64,000 bases of DNA. Origin: Actinokineospora globicatena. GTDB lineage: Bacteria; Actinomycetota; Actinomycetes; Mycobacteriales; Pseudonocardiaceae. The stretch spans positions 1-64,000 of the forward strand of contig NZ_JAMTCR010000006.1 in the NCBI RefSeq assembly GCF_024171945.1, written 5' to 3'. The notes under the pieces are model-generated. The model searched no databases. It saw only the letters and a list, made by a program, of their open reading frames with translations, and had not been told where the DNA came from. Positions 40,404 through 48,840 of this stretch are shown piece after piece (position 1 is the first letter of the stretch; each line of letters opens with the position of its first letter). Position numbers and translations under genes: made by a program.

Positions 40404-41363
40404 GTGACGAACGAGGAAATCCGCGACGGGGTGTCGCTGACGAACCTGGACCAGCCCCTGTTCGACGGTGCCGAGGCCACCAAGCGCACCCTGGTGGACT
40501 ACCTGGCCGCCGTCGCGGACCGGATGCTGCCGGGCCTGCGTGACCGCCCGCTGTCGGTCGTGCGGATCCGGCCGGGGCAGCCGCCGTTCATGCAGAAGAA
40601 CACCCCGAAGTACACGCCCGAGTGGGTGCGCACGACCCCGGTGTGGGCCGAGACCAGCAAACGCGAGATCAACTACGTGGTCTGCGACGACCACCGCACC
40701 CTGCTCTGGCTCGCCAACCAACGCGCTGTCGAGTACCACGTGCCCCTGTTCCGCCTGGGGGAGTCGGTGCAGACCCACCTGGTGCTCGACCTGGACCCGC
40801 CACCGGAGGCCGGGTTCGAGTCCGTCGTCGCCACGGCCCTGCTGGTGCGCCGCGCGCTCGCCAACGACGGGCTGACGGGCGCGGTGAAGACCAGCGGCTC
40901 GAAGGGCGTCCACATCCTGGTGCCCTTGGTCGCCACCTCAGCCGACGACATCGCCGCCGCCACCCGCGCCCTCGCCGCCCGCACCGAGCGGTTGAACCCG
41001 TCCATCGCGACCACGGCGTATATCAAGGAAGACCGGCAGGGGAAGGTCTTCCTGGACTCGACGCGCGCTTACGGGGCGACGATTGCTGCGCCTTACAGCC
41101 CGCGCATCCGACCGGGGGTGACCGTGTCGTACCCGGTGACGTGGGACGCGCTGGAAACCGTTACACCGCAGGACTTCACCATCCGGACAGCCTTGGACCT
41201 GTTGGGGGACGGGGATCCTTGGGTCGACCTGATGCCAGAGGCGCAGGCGTTGCCGGAGGACTTGGTGGCGGAGGGCCGAACCATTCCCGTCGCGCGGGTG
41301 GTTGCCATGCACGAGGGCAAGCGCCGCGCCCGCGCCCGGGAAGCCGCTGAGGGCAAGGAGTAA
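40404..41363 (+). CDS. LigD-type polymerase domain (archaeo-eukaryotic primase family)
   Basis: A 319-residue standalone polymerase domain as found in LigD. Motifs are SVVRIRPGQPPFMQKNTPKY, the catalytic acidic pair in HLVLDLDPPPEAGF, AVKTSGSKGVHILVPL (SGSKGxH) and GKVFLDSTRAYGATIAAPYS. Such Pol domains fill gaps with NTPs or dNTPs in Ku-dependent end joining. No Ku, ligase or nuclease gene adjoins. The start is GTG 40404; the longer upstream frame lacks homology. Confidence 0.88.
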   Translation: MTNEEIRDGVSLTNLDQPLFDGAEATKRTLVDYLAAVADRMLPGLRDRPLSVVRIRPGQPPFMQKNTPKYTPEWVRTTPVWAETSKREINYVVCDDHRTLLWLANQRAVEYHVPLFRLGESVQTHLVLDLDPPPEAGFESVVATALLVRRALANDGLTGAVKTSGSKGVHILVPLVATSADDIAAATRALAARTERLNPSIATTAYIKEDRQGKVFLDSTRAYGATIAAPYSPRIRPGVTVSYPVTWDALETVTPQDFTIRTALDLLGDGDPWVDLMPEAQALPEDLVAEGRTIPVARVVAMHEGKRRARAREAAEGKE

Positions 41364-41410
41364 CGCTGCCCGCCCCCGATGCGATCTTCGGACCGACGAG
41401 GGGGCGCGCA

Positions 41411-42796
41411 GTGGGAACGGACGGCACTTCACCGCACAGAGGCGTCTTCGACGGGTTCGAGGAGTACCGAACACCGAGAACCGGGGACTACCAGCAGGCG
41501 CTGACCGAGGGCTTGGTGGTCCTCGATGCCAACGTCCTGCTCAACCTCTACCGCTACAACAAGAGCGCCCGCGACGACCTGCTGTCGGTGATGGGCCGAA
41601 TCGGCGACCGCCTGTGGGTCCCACACCAGGCGATGCGGGAGTTCTGGCGCAACCGCGAATCCACCCTCGGCGCCCTTCGCGGAGCGGCCAACGAGGCCGT
41701 CACGGCCCTGGAGAAGGCACACCGCTCGTCCGAGAGCGCGATCTCCGCTTGGACAAAGAAAGCCGCCTTGCCTGACAGGCTGCGCGACGACCTTAATTCC
41801 CGGCTGGAGAGCGCCTATGCCGAGGTGCGCCAAGCGATCGAAGCGCAGGCTGACATCGACGCCTCCGCACACACGTACGACACCAACGAAGACCATGTGC
41901 TGTCCCGGTTGGCCACGGTCCTCAAACGGCGGGTTGGGCACCCGTTGACAGTCGAGGACCACGCCAAGGCGGTTGTGGAAGCCGAAGATCGCATCAAGCA
42001 CCAGCGCCCACCCGGCTATCTGGACAAGGACAAGGAACCGGATCTCCGCATCGGCGACTACCTCGTCTGGGAACAGCTCCTCCGCGAGGCGGAAACCCGA
42101 ACACTGGACACACTATTCATCACCAGCGACACCAAGGACGATTGGTGGACCCGGTCCCGAGACCACCTGCGTGGGCCCCGGCGCGAACTGGCCACCGAGT
42201 TCCACGAACGGACCGGGTGCAGGCTGTACATGCTGCAGCCACAGGACTTGCTCGACCACGCCAGCTCACTGGACGTGCAGATCGAACCCGGTTCCGCAGA
42301 GGAAGTCGCCCGGGTGAGCCAATCCCGCGAACCAAGCCCGCCACCTCGAATGGAGATGTCGCAGGCAACGGGCATGGTCGATATCGGCGACGGCGAGATG
42401 GCGGTGAGCCCGGCTGATTACTTCCAGGGCATGGAGGATCGCGTACGGGCGGCGGTAGCGATCCTCCAGGCGGTGTGCGGGCCGGGGTGGATGATTGAAC
42501 CGCGCTCGCTGCGCGCGAACCCGCTGGGCTGTCGTGTCACCAACGGTCGGGTGAAGCGGGATGTGTTCTGGGGCCCATTCGCGCAGATCAACAGCCTGCT
42601 CTTCCGAGCGGCCAACTCGACTCACTTCACGCCTGCGCTGGGTGCTCATCCGATTCTCGCTGTCGTGCTGGACGACAACGATGTCCTGTCGGATGACATC
42701 CGACTCGGTCTTGTTCGGACGGCAGGCGAGTTCAACGTAGAACTGCACTTCCTGAACGGCTCGTTCACCCTCATCCCGGGTGCGCGGGAGGTGTAG
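41411..42796 (+). CDS. PIN-like domain protein with unknown C-terminal domain
   Basis: A 461-residue protein. Residues about 30-270 look like the PIN_8-type nuclease fold: VVLDANVLLNLYRYNKSARD with the first acidic residue, PHQAMREFWRNRESTL, and the later acidic TLFITSDTKDDWWTRSRDHL. Residues about 340-461 form a separate domain (DRVRAAVAILQAVCGPGWMI ... ILAVVLDDNDVLSDDIRLGL ... LNGSFTLIPG) that I do not recognise. Third-position G+C looks lower than in neighbours, which suggests transfer. A role as ribonuclease in defence or RNA turnover is inference. GTG 41411 follows a short gap after the polymerase gene. Confidence 0.8.
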   Translation: MGTDGTSPHRGVFDGFEEYRTPRTGDYQQALTEGLVVLDANVLLNLYRYNKSARDDLLSVMGRIGDRLWVPHQAMREFWRNRESTLGALRGAANEAVTALEKAHRSSESAISAWTKKAALPDRLRDDLNSRLESAYAEVRQAIEAQADIDASAHTYDTNEDHVLSRLATVLKRRVGHPLTVEDHAKAVVEAEDRIKHQRPPGYLDKDKEPDLRIGDYLVWEQLLREAETRTLDTLFITSDTKDDWWTRSRDHLRGPRRELATEFHERTGCRLYMLQPQDLLDHASSLDVQIEPGSAEEVARVSQSREPSPPPRMEMSQATGMVDIGDGEMAVSPADYFQGMEDRVRAAVAILQAVCGPGWMIEPRSLRANPLGCRVTNGRVKRDVFWGPFAQINSLLFRAANSTHFTPALGAHPILAVVLDDNDVLSDDIRLGLVRTAGEFNVELHFLNGSFTLIPGAREV

Positions 42797-42886
42797 GCGC
42801 GGGTTTGCGGCGGGGTGGGCGGGGGTGGTCGGTGCGGGTGGGGGGTCTGGAGGTGTAGGGCGGCAAGGTGTGGGGCGGGGGCGTGG

Positions 42887-43207
42887 TCAGGTGGACCATT
42901 CCCGGTCTGTGGGGGAGTGGTAGGTGCGGTGGAAGGTGTGGGGGTCCAGCACGTGCAGGCCCCGGTGGCTCAGGACCAGGAAGGCCTTGAGGGGCAGCGG
43001 GTGGGTGCCGGTGGGGTCGGTGAGCAGGCCGGTGGGAGGGTCGTCCGTGGTGATGGTGAAGGTGACCTCCGGGGCGACCTTCCCCTGTTGGCGCAGGGCG
43101 GTGACCCAGTGGCTGATGTCGGACAACACTGTCGAGTCGGTGTAGTGCGCTGCCTGGACGGGGGCGGGCCAGGGTTGGTAGTACCTGGCCACCGTGGAGC
43201 GTCTCAC
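42887..43207 (-). CDS. hypothetical protein
   Basis: A 106-residue protein (MRRSTVARYYQPWPAPVQAA ... LKAFLVLSHRGLHVLDPHTF). It has a balanced composition, unlike frame shadows, and ends 90 bases after the convergent PIN gene. I recognise no family and see no signal peptide or membrane segment. The start is GTG 43207. Confidence 0.55.
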   Translation of the reverse strand: MRRSTVARYYQPWPAPVQAAHYTDSTVLSDISHWVTALRQQGKVAPEVTFTITTDDPPTGLLTDPTGTHPLPLKAFLVLSHRGLHVLDPHTFHRTYHSPTDREWST

Positions 43208-43247
43208 GGGGACAGCGTAGCAGAGTGTTCGAACATGTGTTCGAACG

Positions 43248-44600
43248 TCAGGCGAGTTTGCGGACCTCCCCGGCCAGCGCGGGCAGCTCCTCGGCGGGGT
43301 CGCGGTAGCGGTGCAGGGCTGCTCGGCCCGCGGGGCCGCGCAGGGCGGTGGCCAGGCGGGCGGGGACGGCGATGGTGAACAGGAGGCCGCGGTTGTCGAA
43401 GCCCTCCACGATCCACGAGACCCAGGGCAGTTGCAGGTTCGACGTCGGGCTGAAGAACACCGGTTGCTTGCCGCCGAAGGTGACCTCGTAGATGCCGAAG
43501 CGGCTCCAGTTGGTGATGGTGAACGTGCGGCGGTCCGGGTCGAAGCCGACCGGGACGCACTCGCGCAGGCGGGAGCGGCCGATCGACTCCAGGAACGCGC
43601 GGTTGGCCCGCAGGTTGAGCTGCGCGCGCGGGAAGTCGTCGACGGCGGCGCGGATCTGGGTGGCGATCGCCGCGGCGGAGGCGTTCGGTGGGCAGGTCAC
43701 GTACATCTCGCCGACCAGGTTGCCGATGACCCCCGCGTCCAGCCCCAGGAACCGCCGGACGTTGACCGGCATGGCGATCGAGCGCTCGTCCTCGGTGTCC
43801 CCGGCCAGCGTCCGCACCACCGAGGTCATGTGCCCGCACAGCACGTCGTTGACCGACAACCGCTGCCCCGCCGCCGCGCTGACGTCCTCGCGCAGCGCCG
43901 CGATCTCCGCGTCGGTGAAGTACACCTGCACCGTCCGGTTCGCGCGCACCGCGCCCTCGAACTCCGCGCCGAGGCGCTCGGCCTGCTCCGGGGTCGGCAG
44001 CCGGAACCCGGGCCGCCCCGAGTCGGTCGGCGGCAGCACCGAGTCCAGGAACGCGTCCGGATCGGTCAACAGCGTGATCTCCGGGGCGGTCGTGCCCTCG
44101 GTGGCCGCCGACCAGGCCCGGACCAGGAACATGAAGCTCGACAGGTCGCCGACCGAGTGGTGGAACGAGCAGCCCAGCGCCGAGGTGCCGTCCGAGAGGT
44201 GGGTCAACCGGACGGTCAGCAGCGGTAGGCCGCCCTGGCGCGCGGCCGGTGCCTGCACGTGGTCGACGAAGTCGGCGCCCGGCAGGGTGACCCGGCCGAT
44301 CGCCTTGGGCAGCGTCTCGTCCAGGTCGTAGGTGTCGAACGGGATGCCCGAGTCGTCGCAGACGATCTCCAGCACGTCGCCGGTGGTGCGCAGCCTGCCC
44401 GCGAACCCGGGGACCGCCGCGAGCGCGGTCGCCAGCCCCTCGGCCAACCGGTCCTCGTCGAGCGGGTGGCCGAAGAAGAACACCACCGAGACCGGGACGT
44501 CGGCGATCACCGTGTCGGTCACCCCGCAGGTGACCACCGTCCCGGGCGCGAACCCGGCCCGCACGGTCCGCGACGAACGCAGGTGGGGCCATCCGCTCAT
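43248..44600 (-). CDS. HxxxD-type acyltransferase (BAHD / condensation-like)
   Basis: A 450-residue protein with the CoA- or carrier-dependent acyltransferase fold. The catalytic HxxxD is in GCSFHHSVGDLSSFMFLVRA, after the domain start (VSVVFFFGHPLDEDRLAEGL). The second half has AMPVNVRRFLGLDAGVIGN and FTITNWSRFGIYEVTFGGKQ, where plant BAHD enzymes carry DFGWG. It is a lone gene with no PKS or NRPS nearby, so both the acyl donor and the acceptor are unknown. AAAGGA precedes ATG 44600. Confidence 0.8.
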   Translation of the reverse strand: MSGWPHLRSSRTVRAGFAPGTVVTCGVTDTVIADVPVSVVFFFGHPLDEDRLAEGLATALAAVPGFAGRLRTTGDVLEIVCDDSGIPFDTYDLDETLPKAIGRVTLPGADFVDHVQAPAARQGGLPLLTVRLTHLSDGTSALGCSFHHSVGDLSSFMFLVRAWSAATEGTTAPEITLLTDPDAFLDSVLPPTDSGRPGFRLPTPEQAERLGAEFEGAVRANRTVQVYFTDAEIAALREDVSAAAGQRLSVNDVLCGHMTSVVRTLAGDTEDERSIAMPVNVRRFLGLDAGVIGNLVGEMYVTCPPNASAAAIATQIRAAVDDFPRAQLNLRANRAFLESIGRSRLRECVPVGFDPDRRTFTITNWSRFGIYEVTFGGKQPVFFSPTSNLQLPWVSWIVEGFDNRGLLFTIAVPARLATALRGPAGRAALHRYRDPAEELPALAGEVRKLA

Positions 44601-44686
44601 GGCACAGGTTCCTTTCCCCGGTGGGTTGGGGGAACCGTAGATCAGCTCGCGGCCCGCCGACAGACTCCATTCGCCCTACACGAGAA

Positions 44687-44716
44687 GGGTCCCCGGCGGG
44701 CAACCGCCGGGGACCC
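44687..44716 (-). terminator. strong chitinase terminator
   Basis: GGGTCCCCGGCGG (44687-44699) and CCGCCGGGGACCC (44704-44716) form a perfect 13-bp stem with a GCAA tetraloop, 16 bases past the chitinase stop on the minus strand. Confidence 0.9.
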
Positions 44717-44732
44717 CGTTACGCCACTCGTC

Positions 44733-46037
44733 CTAACAGGACAGTTCCTTGTGCAGCGCCTTGATCAGCTCGCCGTCGCTGGTGTCCGCGTCGAGCGACC
44801 AGATCATCGCCCCCGCCAGGCCCTGGCTCTCGATGTAGCGGGCCTTGCGGCGGATCTCGATCGGGTCGTCGTAGGTCCAGAACGTGGTGCCGTCGAAGAG
44901 CCAGGCGTGCCCGGCCTTCTCGTCGCGGTACACCTTGTACGCGCCGACCTTGGTCTTGAGGACCTTGTAGTCCTCGCCGCCCGCCTCCCAGGTGCCGGGG
45001 GCCGGGCCGGTGGCCTTCTGGTACAGGCCGTTGTTGGCGTTGGTCACCCCGGTCCACCCGCGACCGAAGAACGGCACGCCGAGCACGAGCTTGTCCCGGG
45101 GAGCGCCGCGCGAGACCCACGCGTCGACCACGACCTGGCTGCTGTAGCCGGGGGCCGGGGTCGGGTCGCCCTTGGCGGTGCGCAGCGCCGACTGCTGGTT
45201 GGTGGTCGGGTCCCAGCCACCGTGGTAGTCGTAGCCCTGCAGGTTGCCGAAGGTCAGGTAGCGCAAGACCTTGCTGACCTCGAAGCCCGCGTTGATCTCA
45301 CGCGTGTTGGCCGGGAGGTACGCGGTCAGGTCCCGCTTGCCGCGCGGCAGCGTGTCGAGCTGGGTGCGGTACTCCTTGAGCAGCGCGGTGTAGTTGACCT
45401 TGTCCTCGGGCCGGACGATGTTGTTGGGCTCGCCCGCGGTGCTGCCGGGCCACTCCCAGTCCACATCGATGCCGTCGAAGATGCCCGCCGCGACGCCGGG
45501 ACCCGCGATGTCACCCTTGATCCACTGGTTGATGCAGGAAGTCACGTGCGCCTTGCGGGACTCCGCGGTGAGCGCGGCGTTCGAGAAGTACTTCGAACCC
45601 GACCACCCGCCGAGGGAGATGTAGACCTTCAGCTTCGGGTACTTCTTCTTCAGCTTGCGCAGCTGGTTGAGGTTTCCCGACAGCGGCTGGCCCGCGACGT
45701 CGGCGACCCCGTCGACGCTCTGCTCGGCGGCGAAGGGCTTCTGGTAGTCGGCCCACGCGTCGGCGCTGACGCAGCCGCCCTGCTCGTTGAGGAAGCCGAA
45801 CGCGTAGTTCAGGTGCGTCAGCCTCGCCGCCGAGCCGTTGTCGACGAGGTTGCGGATGGTGAAGTTGCGGGCGTAGATGCCCCACTGGGTGAAGTAGCCG
45901 ATCACCTTGGCCTCGGCGCGGCCGTGGCCGTGACCGTGGTCTGGCTGGTGGGCCTGCGCGGCGGGCGCCGTGGCGACCGTCGCGGCGACGGCCGCTCCGG
46001 TCAGCAGCGCCGCGACGCGCCATTTACTCGCGGACAT
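44733..46037 (-). CDS. secreted GH18 chitinase
   Basis: A 434-residue exported endochitinase. The Sec signal peptide spans residues 1-29 (SKWRVAALLTGAAVAATVAT, cut after AQA). The GH18 catalytic barrel has SLGGWSGSKYF (141-151) and the active-site DGIDVDWEWP (188-197) with acid E195. The insertion region and the end GAMIWSLDADTSDGELIKAL match family 18 subfamily A. No chitin-binding domain is attached. ATG 46037 has GAGGAGG just upstream. The promoter carries two DasR-like boxes, so GlcNAc-controlled expression is likely. Confidence 0.94.
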   Translation of the reverse strand: MSASKWRVAALLTGAAVAATVATAPAAQAHQPDHGHGHGRAEAKVIGYFTQWGIYARNFTIRNLVDNGSAARLTHLNYAFGFLNEQGGCVSADAWADYQKPFAAEQSVDGVADVAGQPLSGNLNQLRKLKKKYPKLKVYISLGGWSGSKYFSNAALTAESRKAHVTSCINQWIKGDIAGPGVAAGIFDGIDVDWEWPGSTAGEPNNIVRPEDKVNYTALLKEYRTQLDTLPRGKRDLTAYLPANTREINAGFEVSKVLRYLTFGNLQGYDYHGGWDPTTNQQSALRTAKGDPTPAPGYSSQVVVDAWVSRGAPRDKLVLGVPFFGRGWTGVTNANNGLYQKATGPAPGTWEAGGEDYKVLKTKVGAYKVYRDEKAGHAWLFDGTTFWTYDDPIEIRRKARYIESQGLAGAMIWSLDADTSDGELIKALHKELSC

Positions 46038-46072
46038 GGTCCTCCTCGATGTCGGGCGGTCTAGCCACCCTT

Positions 46073-46106
46073 TGGTCTGGACCAAACTATGCGGTGGTCT
46101 AAACCA
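46073..46106. promoter_or_regulatory. two DasR-like (dre) boxes upstream of the chitinase
   Basis: TGGTCTGGACCA (46073-46084) and TGGTCTAAACCA (46095-46106) each resemble the dre consensus TGGTCTAGACCA with one change and start 22 bases apart, two helical turns. A third partial copy, CGGTCTAGCCA, lies at 46057. In Streptomyces, DasR binds such boxes at chitinase genes and releases them with glucosamine-6-phosphate. They lie 36-69 bases before the chitinase ATG. Confidence 0.75.
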
Positions 46107-46236
46107 CAGCTACGGCCGAACGGCGCAATTCGGGCGATCACCTGTCGATCCACTGTGGACCCTGAGGGTGATCTCAGGGTGGCCCTACCCCACCGGGGGG
46201 ACGAGCCGGACCCGGGTCCGACCTAGCGTCGACGCC

Positions 46237-47193
46237 ATGGCAGGCAGGGGATCTGGTGGGGGAAGCGTGGAGACGTTGGTGGGGCGCGTGGCCGGGATGG
46301 CCAAGCACGTGTGGTGGGCGACGCGACCGGTCGGTGCGGCGCAGGTGTTGCTGTGGTGGTGCGGCGCGCTGCTGCTCGCCTCCGCCGCGGTGCACGGTGT
46401 GGTGGCGCTGGTCGACGGTGGACCCTGGCTCGGATCGGTGACCTGGCGCAAGCCCGTGGTCTTCGGCGCCTCGTTCGGACTGGTGACCTGGTCCTCGGTC
46501 TGGGTCATGCGCCAACTGCCCCGGCGGTGGTTCAGCTGGCCGTTCGCGCTGGTGTTCGGGCTGTCCTCGCTGATCGAGGTCGGGTTGATCACCCTGCAGA
46601 AGTGGCGCGGGGCGCCGTCGCACTTCAACTCGGCCACCCCGTTCGACGAGGCCGTGTTCAGCGGCATGGGGATCACCGTACTGCTGGTCGCCGCCGCGAC
46701 GGGATTCCTTCTGGTGTGGGCGGTCCTGGACTTCCGGGGCACGGCGGTGTCGCGGGTGGCCGCGCTGGCCGGGTTGCTGGCGCTCGCGGTCGCGGGCTAC
46801 GTCGGCACCGACCTGATCGCCGCCGGTGACCAGGTGTACGCGACCACCGGGCACGTGCCGGAGGACCTGGTGTTCGGCGCGGCGGGCAGCGCGAAGCTCG
46901 CGCACGCCATCGGCATCCACGGCATCCAGGTGCTCATCGTGCTGGCGGTCCTGCTCGAGGGTGCCGCCATGGCGACAAGGACGCGGTTGTGGACGATGCT
47001 GGTGGGGACCGCGGGCTACGCGGCGGTGTACACCGCGGTCACCGTGACCGCGTACGCGGGCCGCGCCTGGACGGACCCGGTCCTGCCGGTGGCGGTCCTT
47101 GGCCTGGTCGGTGTCGTCGGAGTGGGTGTGGGCTTCTGGCAGGCCCTCGTGGCTAGGGGTGTGGCTGATGACCGTTCCGCGGTGGCTGTCTGA
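46237..47193 (+). CDS. multi-pass membrane protein of unknown function
   Basis: A 318-residue integral membrane protein with about eight predicted helices (for example VLLWWCGALLLASAAVHGVV, SFGLVTWSSVWVM, ITVLLVAAATGFLLVWAVL, IHGIQVLIVLAVLLEG). I recognise no family. It overlaps the sensor kinase by 26 bases and should be co-expressed with the two-component system; it may be its target or a co-sensor. The start could be ATG 46237 or GTG 46267, which has a better GGGGGA site. Confidence 0.75.
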   Translation: MAGRGSGGGSVETLVGRVAGMAKHVWWATRPVGAAQVLLWWCGALLLASAAVHGVVALVDGGPWLGSVTWRKPVVFGASFGLVTWSSVWVMRQLPRRWFSWPFALVFGLSSLIEVGLITLQKWRGAPSHFNSATPFDEAVFSGMGITVLLVAAATGFLLVWAVLDFRGTAVSRVAALAGLLALAVAGYVGTDLIAAGDQVYATTGHVPEDLVFGAAGSAKLAHAIGIHGIQVLIVLAVLLEGAAMATRTRLWTMLVGTAGYAAVYTAVTVTAYAGRAWTDPVLPVAVLGLVGVVGVGVGFWQALVARGVADDRSAVAV

Positions 47194-48193
47194 CCGTCGG
47201 GTCTGGCTGTTCGACGGTGCCCTGGGGGTCATGGCGTTCGTGTCCATGGCCCTGGTGAGCCCCGGTCCGCTCTGGCTCGCCGCCGGGGTGTCGATCGGGC
47301 TGGCGCTGCGCACCCGCGCGCCGCTGGGCGGGTACCTGCTGGGGACCGCGGCGCTGATGGCGGGTGGCCTGCTCGGGGTCGCCGACCCGGTCGCCCCGTA
47401 CGCCAACGTGATCGGGATCCACGCGCTGGGCGCCTACACCTCGGTGCGGCGCTCGCTGTTCGGCCCGCTGCTCGTGGTGCCCGGGGTGGTCGCCTACAAC
47501 GCGCAGCTGCCCGGCTCGGCGGTGGCCATCGCCGGGAACGTGTTCTTCTGGTTGCTGGCCTGGGCGGTGGGGTTCGCGACCGCCAGGGCCAGGGAGCGCT
47601 CGGCGCTGCTCAACCGCGCCGCGGTGGCCGAGGAGCGGACCAGGATGGCGCGGGAGCTGCACGACCTGGTGGGGCACACGGTGAACGTGATGCTGGTGCA
47701 GGCGGGGGCGAGCCGGGTGGTGCTGGACTCGGACCCGGCCAAGGCGAAGGAGTTGCTGATCGCTGTGGAGCGGACCGGCCGCGACGCGCTCGACGAACTC
47801 GACCGCGTGCTCTCGGCGCTGCGACCCGACGACCCGGACCTGACCCGGCTGGCGTCGCGGATGACCGAGGCGGGCATGGCGGTCGACCTGCGGGTCGAGG
47901 TCGGTGGGCTGCCGGGGCCGGTGGAGTTCGCGGTGTACCGGATAGTGCAAGAGGCGCTGACGAACGCGTTGACCCACGGGCACGCCAGGTCGGCGTCCGT
48001 GTCCGTGCTGTCGGCTGGGGAGGGTGTCGCGGTGGAGGTCGCCGACCAGGGGCGTGGACCCCGGCCGGGGTACCGGGTCGGGCGCGGGCTGACCGGGATC
48101 GCCGAGCGGGCCGAGGTGCTCGGCGGCTCCGTGGTGCACGGGGGAGGTGACGGGGGCGGGTTCCGGCTGCGGGTCGTGCTCCCGCTCACGTGA
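47168..48193 (+). CDS. NarL/DesK-type sensor histidine kinase
   Basis: A 341-residue kinase. Five or six membrane helices (residues about 12-137) are followed by a HisKA_3 dimerisation domain with phospho-acceptor H165 in RMARELHDLVGHTVNVMLVQ. The HATPase domain has VYRIVQEALTNALTHGHA (N box) and VEVADQGRGPRPGYRVGRGL (G box). There is no separate extracytoplasmic sensor domain, so it may sense the membrane or lipids. ATG 47168 lies within the upstream gene; the stop overlaps the regulator start in GTGA. Confidence 0.9.
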   Translation: MTVPRWLSDRRVWLFDGALGVMAFVSMALVSPGPLWLAAGVSIGLALRTRAPLGGYLLGTAALMAGGLLGVADPVAPYANVIGIHALGAYTSVRRSLFGPLLVVPGVVAYNAQLPGSAVAIAGNVFFWLLAWAVGFATARARERSALLNRAAVAEERTRMARELHDLVGHTVNVMLVQAGASRVVLDSDPAKAKELLIAVERTGRDALDELDRVLSALRPDDPDLTRLASRMTEAGMAVDLRVEVGGLPGPVEFAVYRIVQEALTNALTHGHARSASVSVLSAGEGVAVEVADQGRGPRPGYRVGRGLTGIAERAEVLGGSVVHGGGDGGGFRLRVVLPLT

Positions 48194-48840
48194 TCCGGGT
48201 CGTGCTCGCCGACGACGACTCGCTGCTGCTGGCCGGGGTGCGGGTGGTGCTCGGCACGGCGGGCGACATCGAGGTCGTCGGGGACGCCGGTGACGGGCTG
48301 GCCGCTGTCGCCGCCGCCGTGGAGCTCCGGCCGGACGTGCTGCTGATGGACGTCCGGATGCCCGGGGTCGACGGCGTGGAGGCGACCAAGCGGGTGCTGG
48401 CCGCGTGCCCGGACGTCGCGGTGCTCGTCCTGACCACCTTCCGCCACGACGAGTACGTCTGGGGCGCGCTGCGGGCCGGTGCACGCGGGTTCCTGCTCAA
48501 GCGCGCCTCCCCGGAGCGGCTGATCGACGCGGTGCGCACGGTCGCCGCGGGGGAGAGCGTGCTCGACCCGGCCGTGACCGGCGACCTCGTCGACCGGTTC
48601 GTCCGGCAGCTGCCGACCCCGGTGTCGGACCCCAGGCTGGCGCGGCTGACCGACCGCGAGACGCAGGTGCTGCGGCTCATCGCGCACGGCAACAGCAACG
48701 CCGAGATCGCCGAGGTGCTGGTGATCGCGGAGTCGACCGCCAAGACGCACGTGAAGCGGGTGCTGGCCAAGATCGGCGTCCGCGACCGCGCGCAGGCGGT
48801 GGTGGTGGCCTACCGGACCGGGCTCGTCACGCCGGGGTGA
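48190..48840 (+). CDS. LuxR-family response regulator
   Basis: A 216-residue NarL-type regulator. The receiver domain has VVLADDDSLLLAGV and phospho-acceptor D54 in DVLLMDVRMPGVDG. The C-terminal LuxR helix-turn-helix is RLTDRETQVLRLIAHGNSNA and EIAEVLVIAESTAKTHVKRV. It is the partner of the adjacent kinase (coupled by GTGA). Targets are not visible; the upstream membrane gene is a candidate. Its 3' end overlaps the convergent pip gene by 14 bases. Confidence 0.92.
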   Translation: MIRVVLADDDSLLLAGVRVVLGTAGDIEVVGDAGDGLAAVAAAVELRPDVLLMDVRMPGVDGVEATKRVLAACPDVAVLVLTTFRHDEYVWGALRAGARGFLLKRASPERLIDAVRTVAAGESVLDPAVTGDLVDRFVRQLPTPVSDPRLARLTDRETQVLRLIAHGNSNAEIAEVLVIAESTAKTHVKRVLAKIGVRDRAQAVVVAYRTGLVTPG

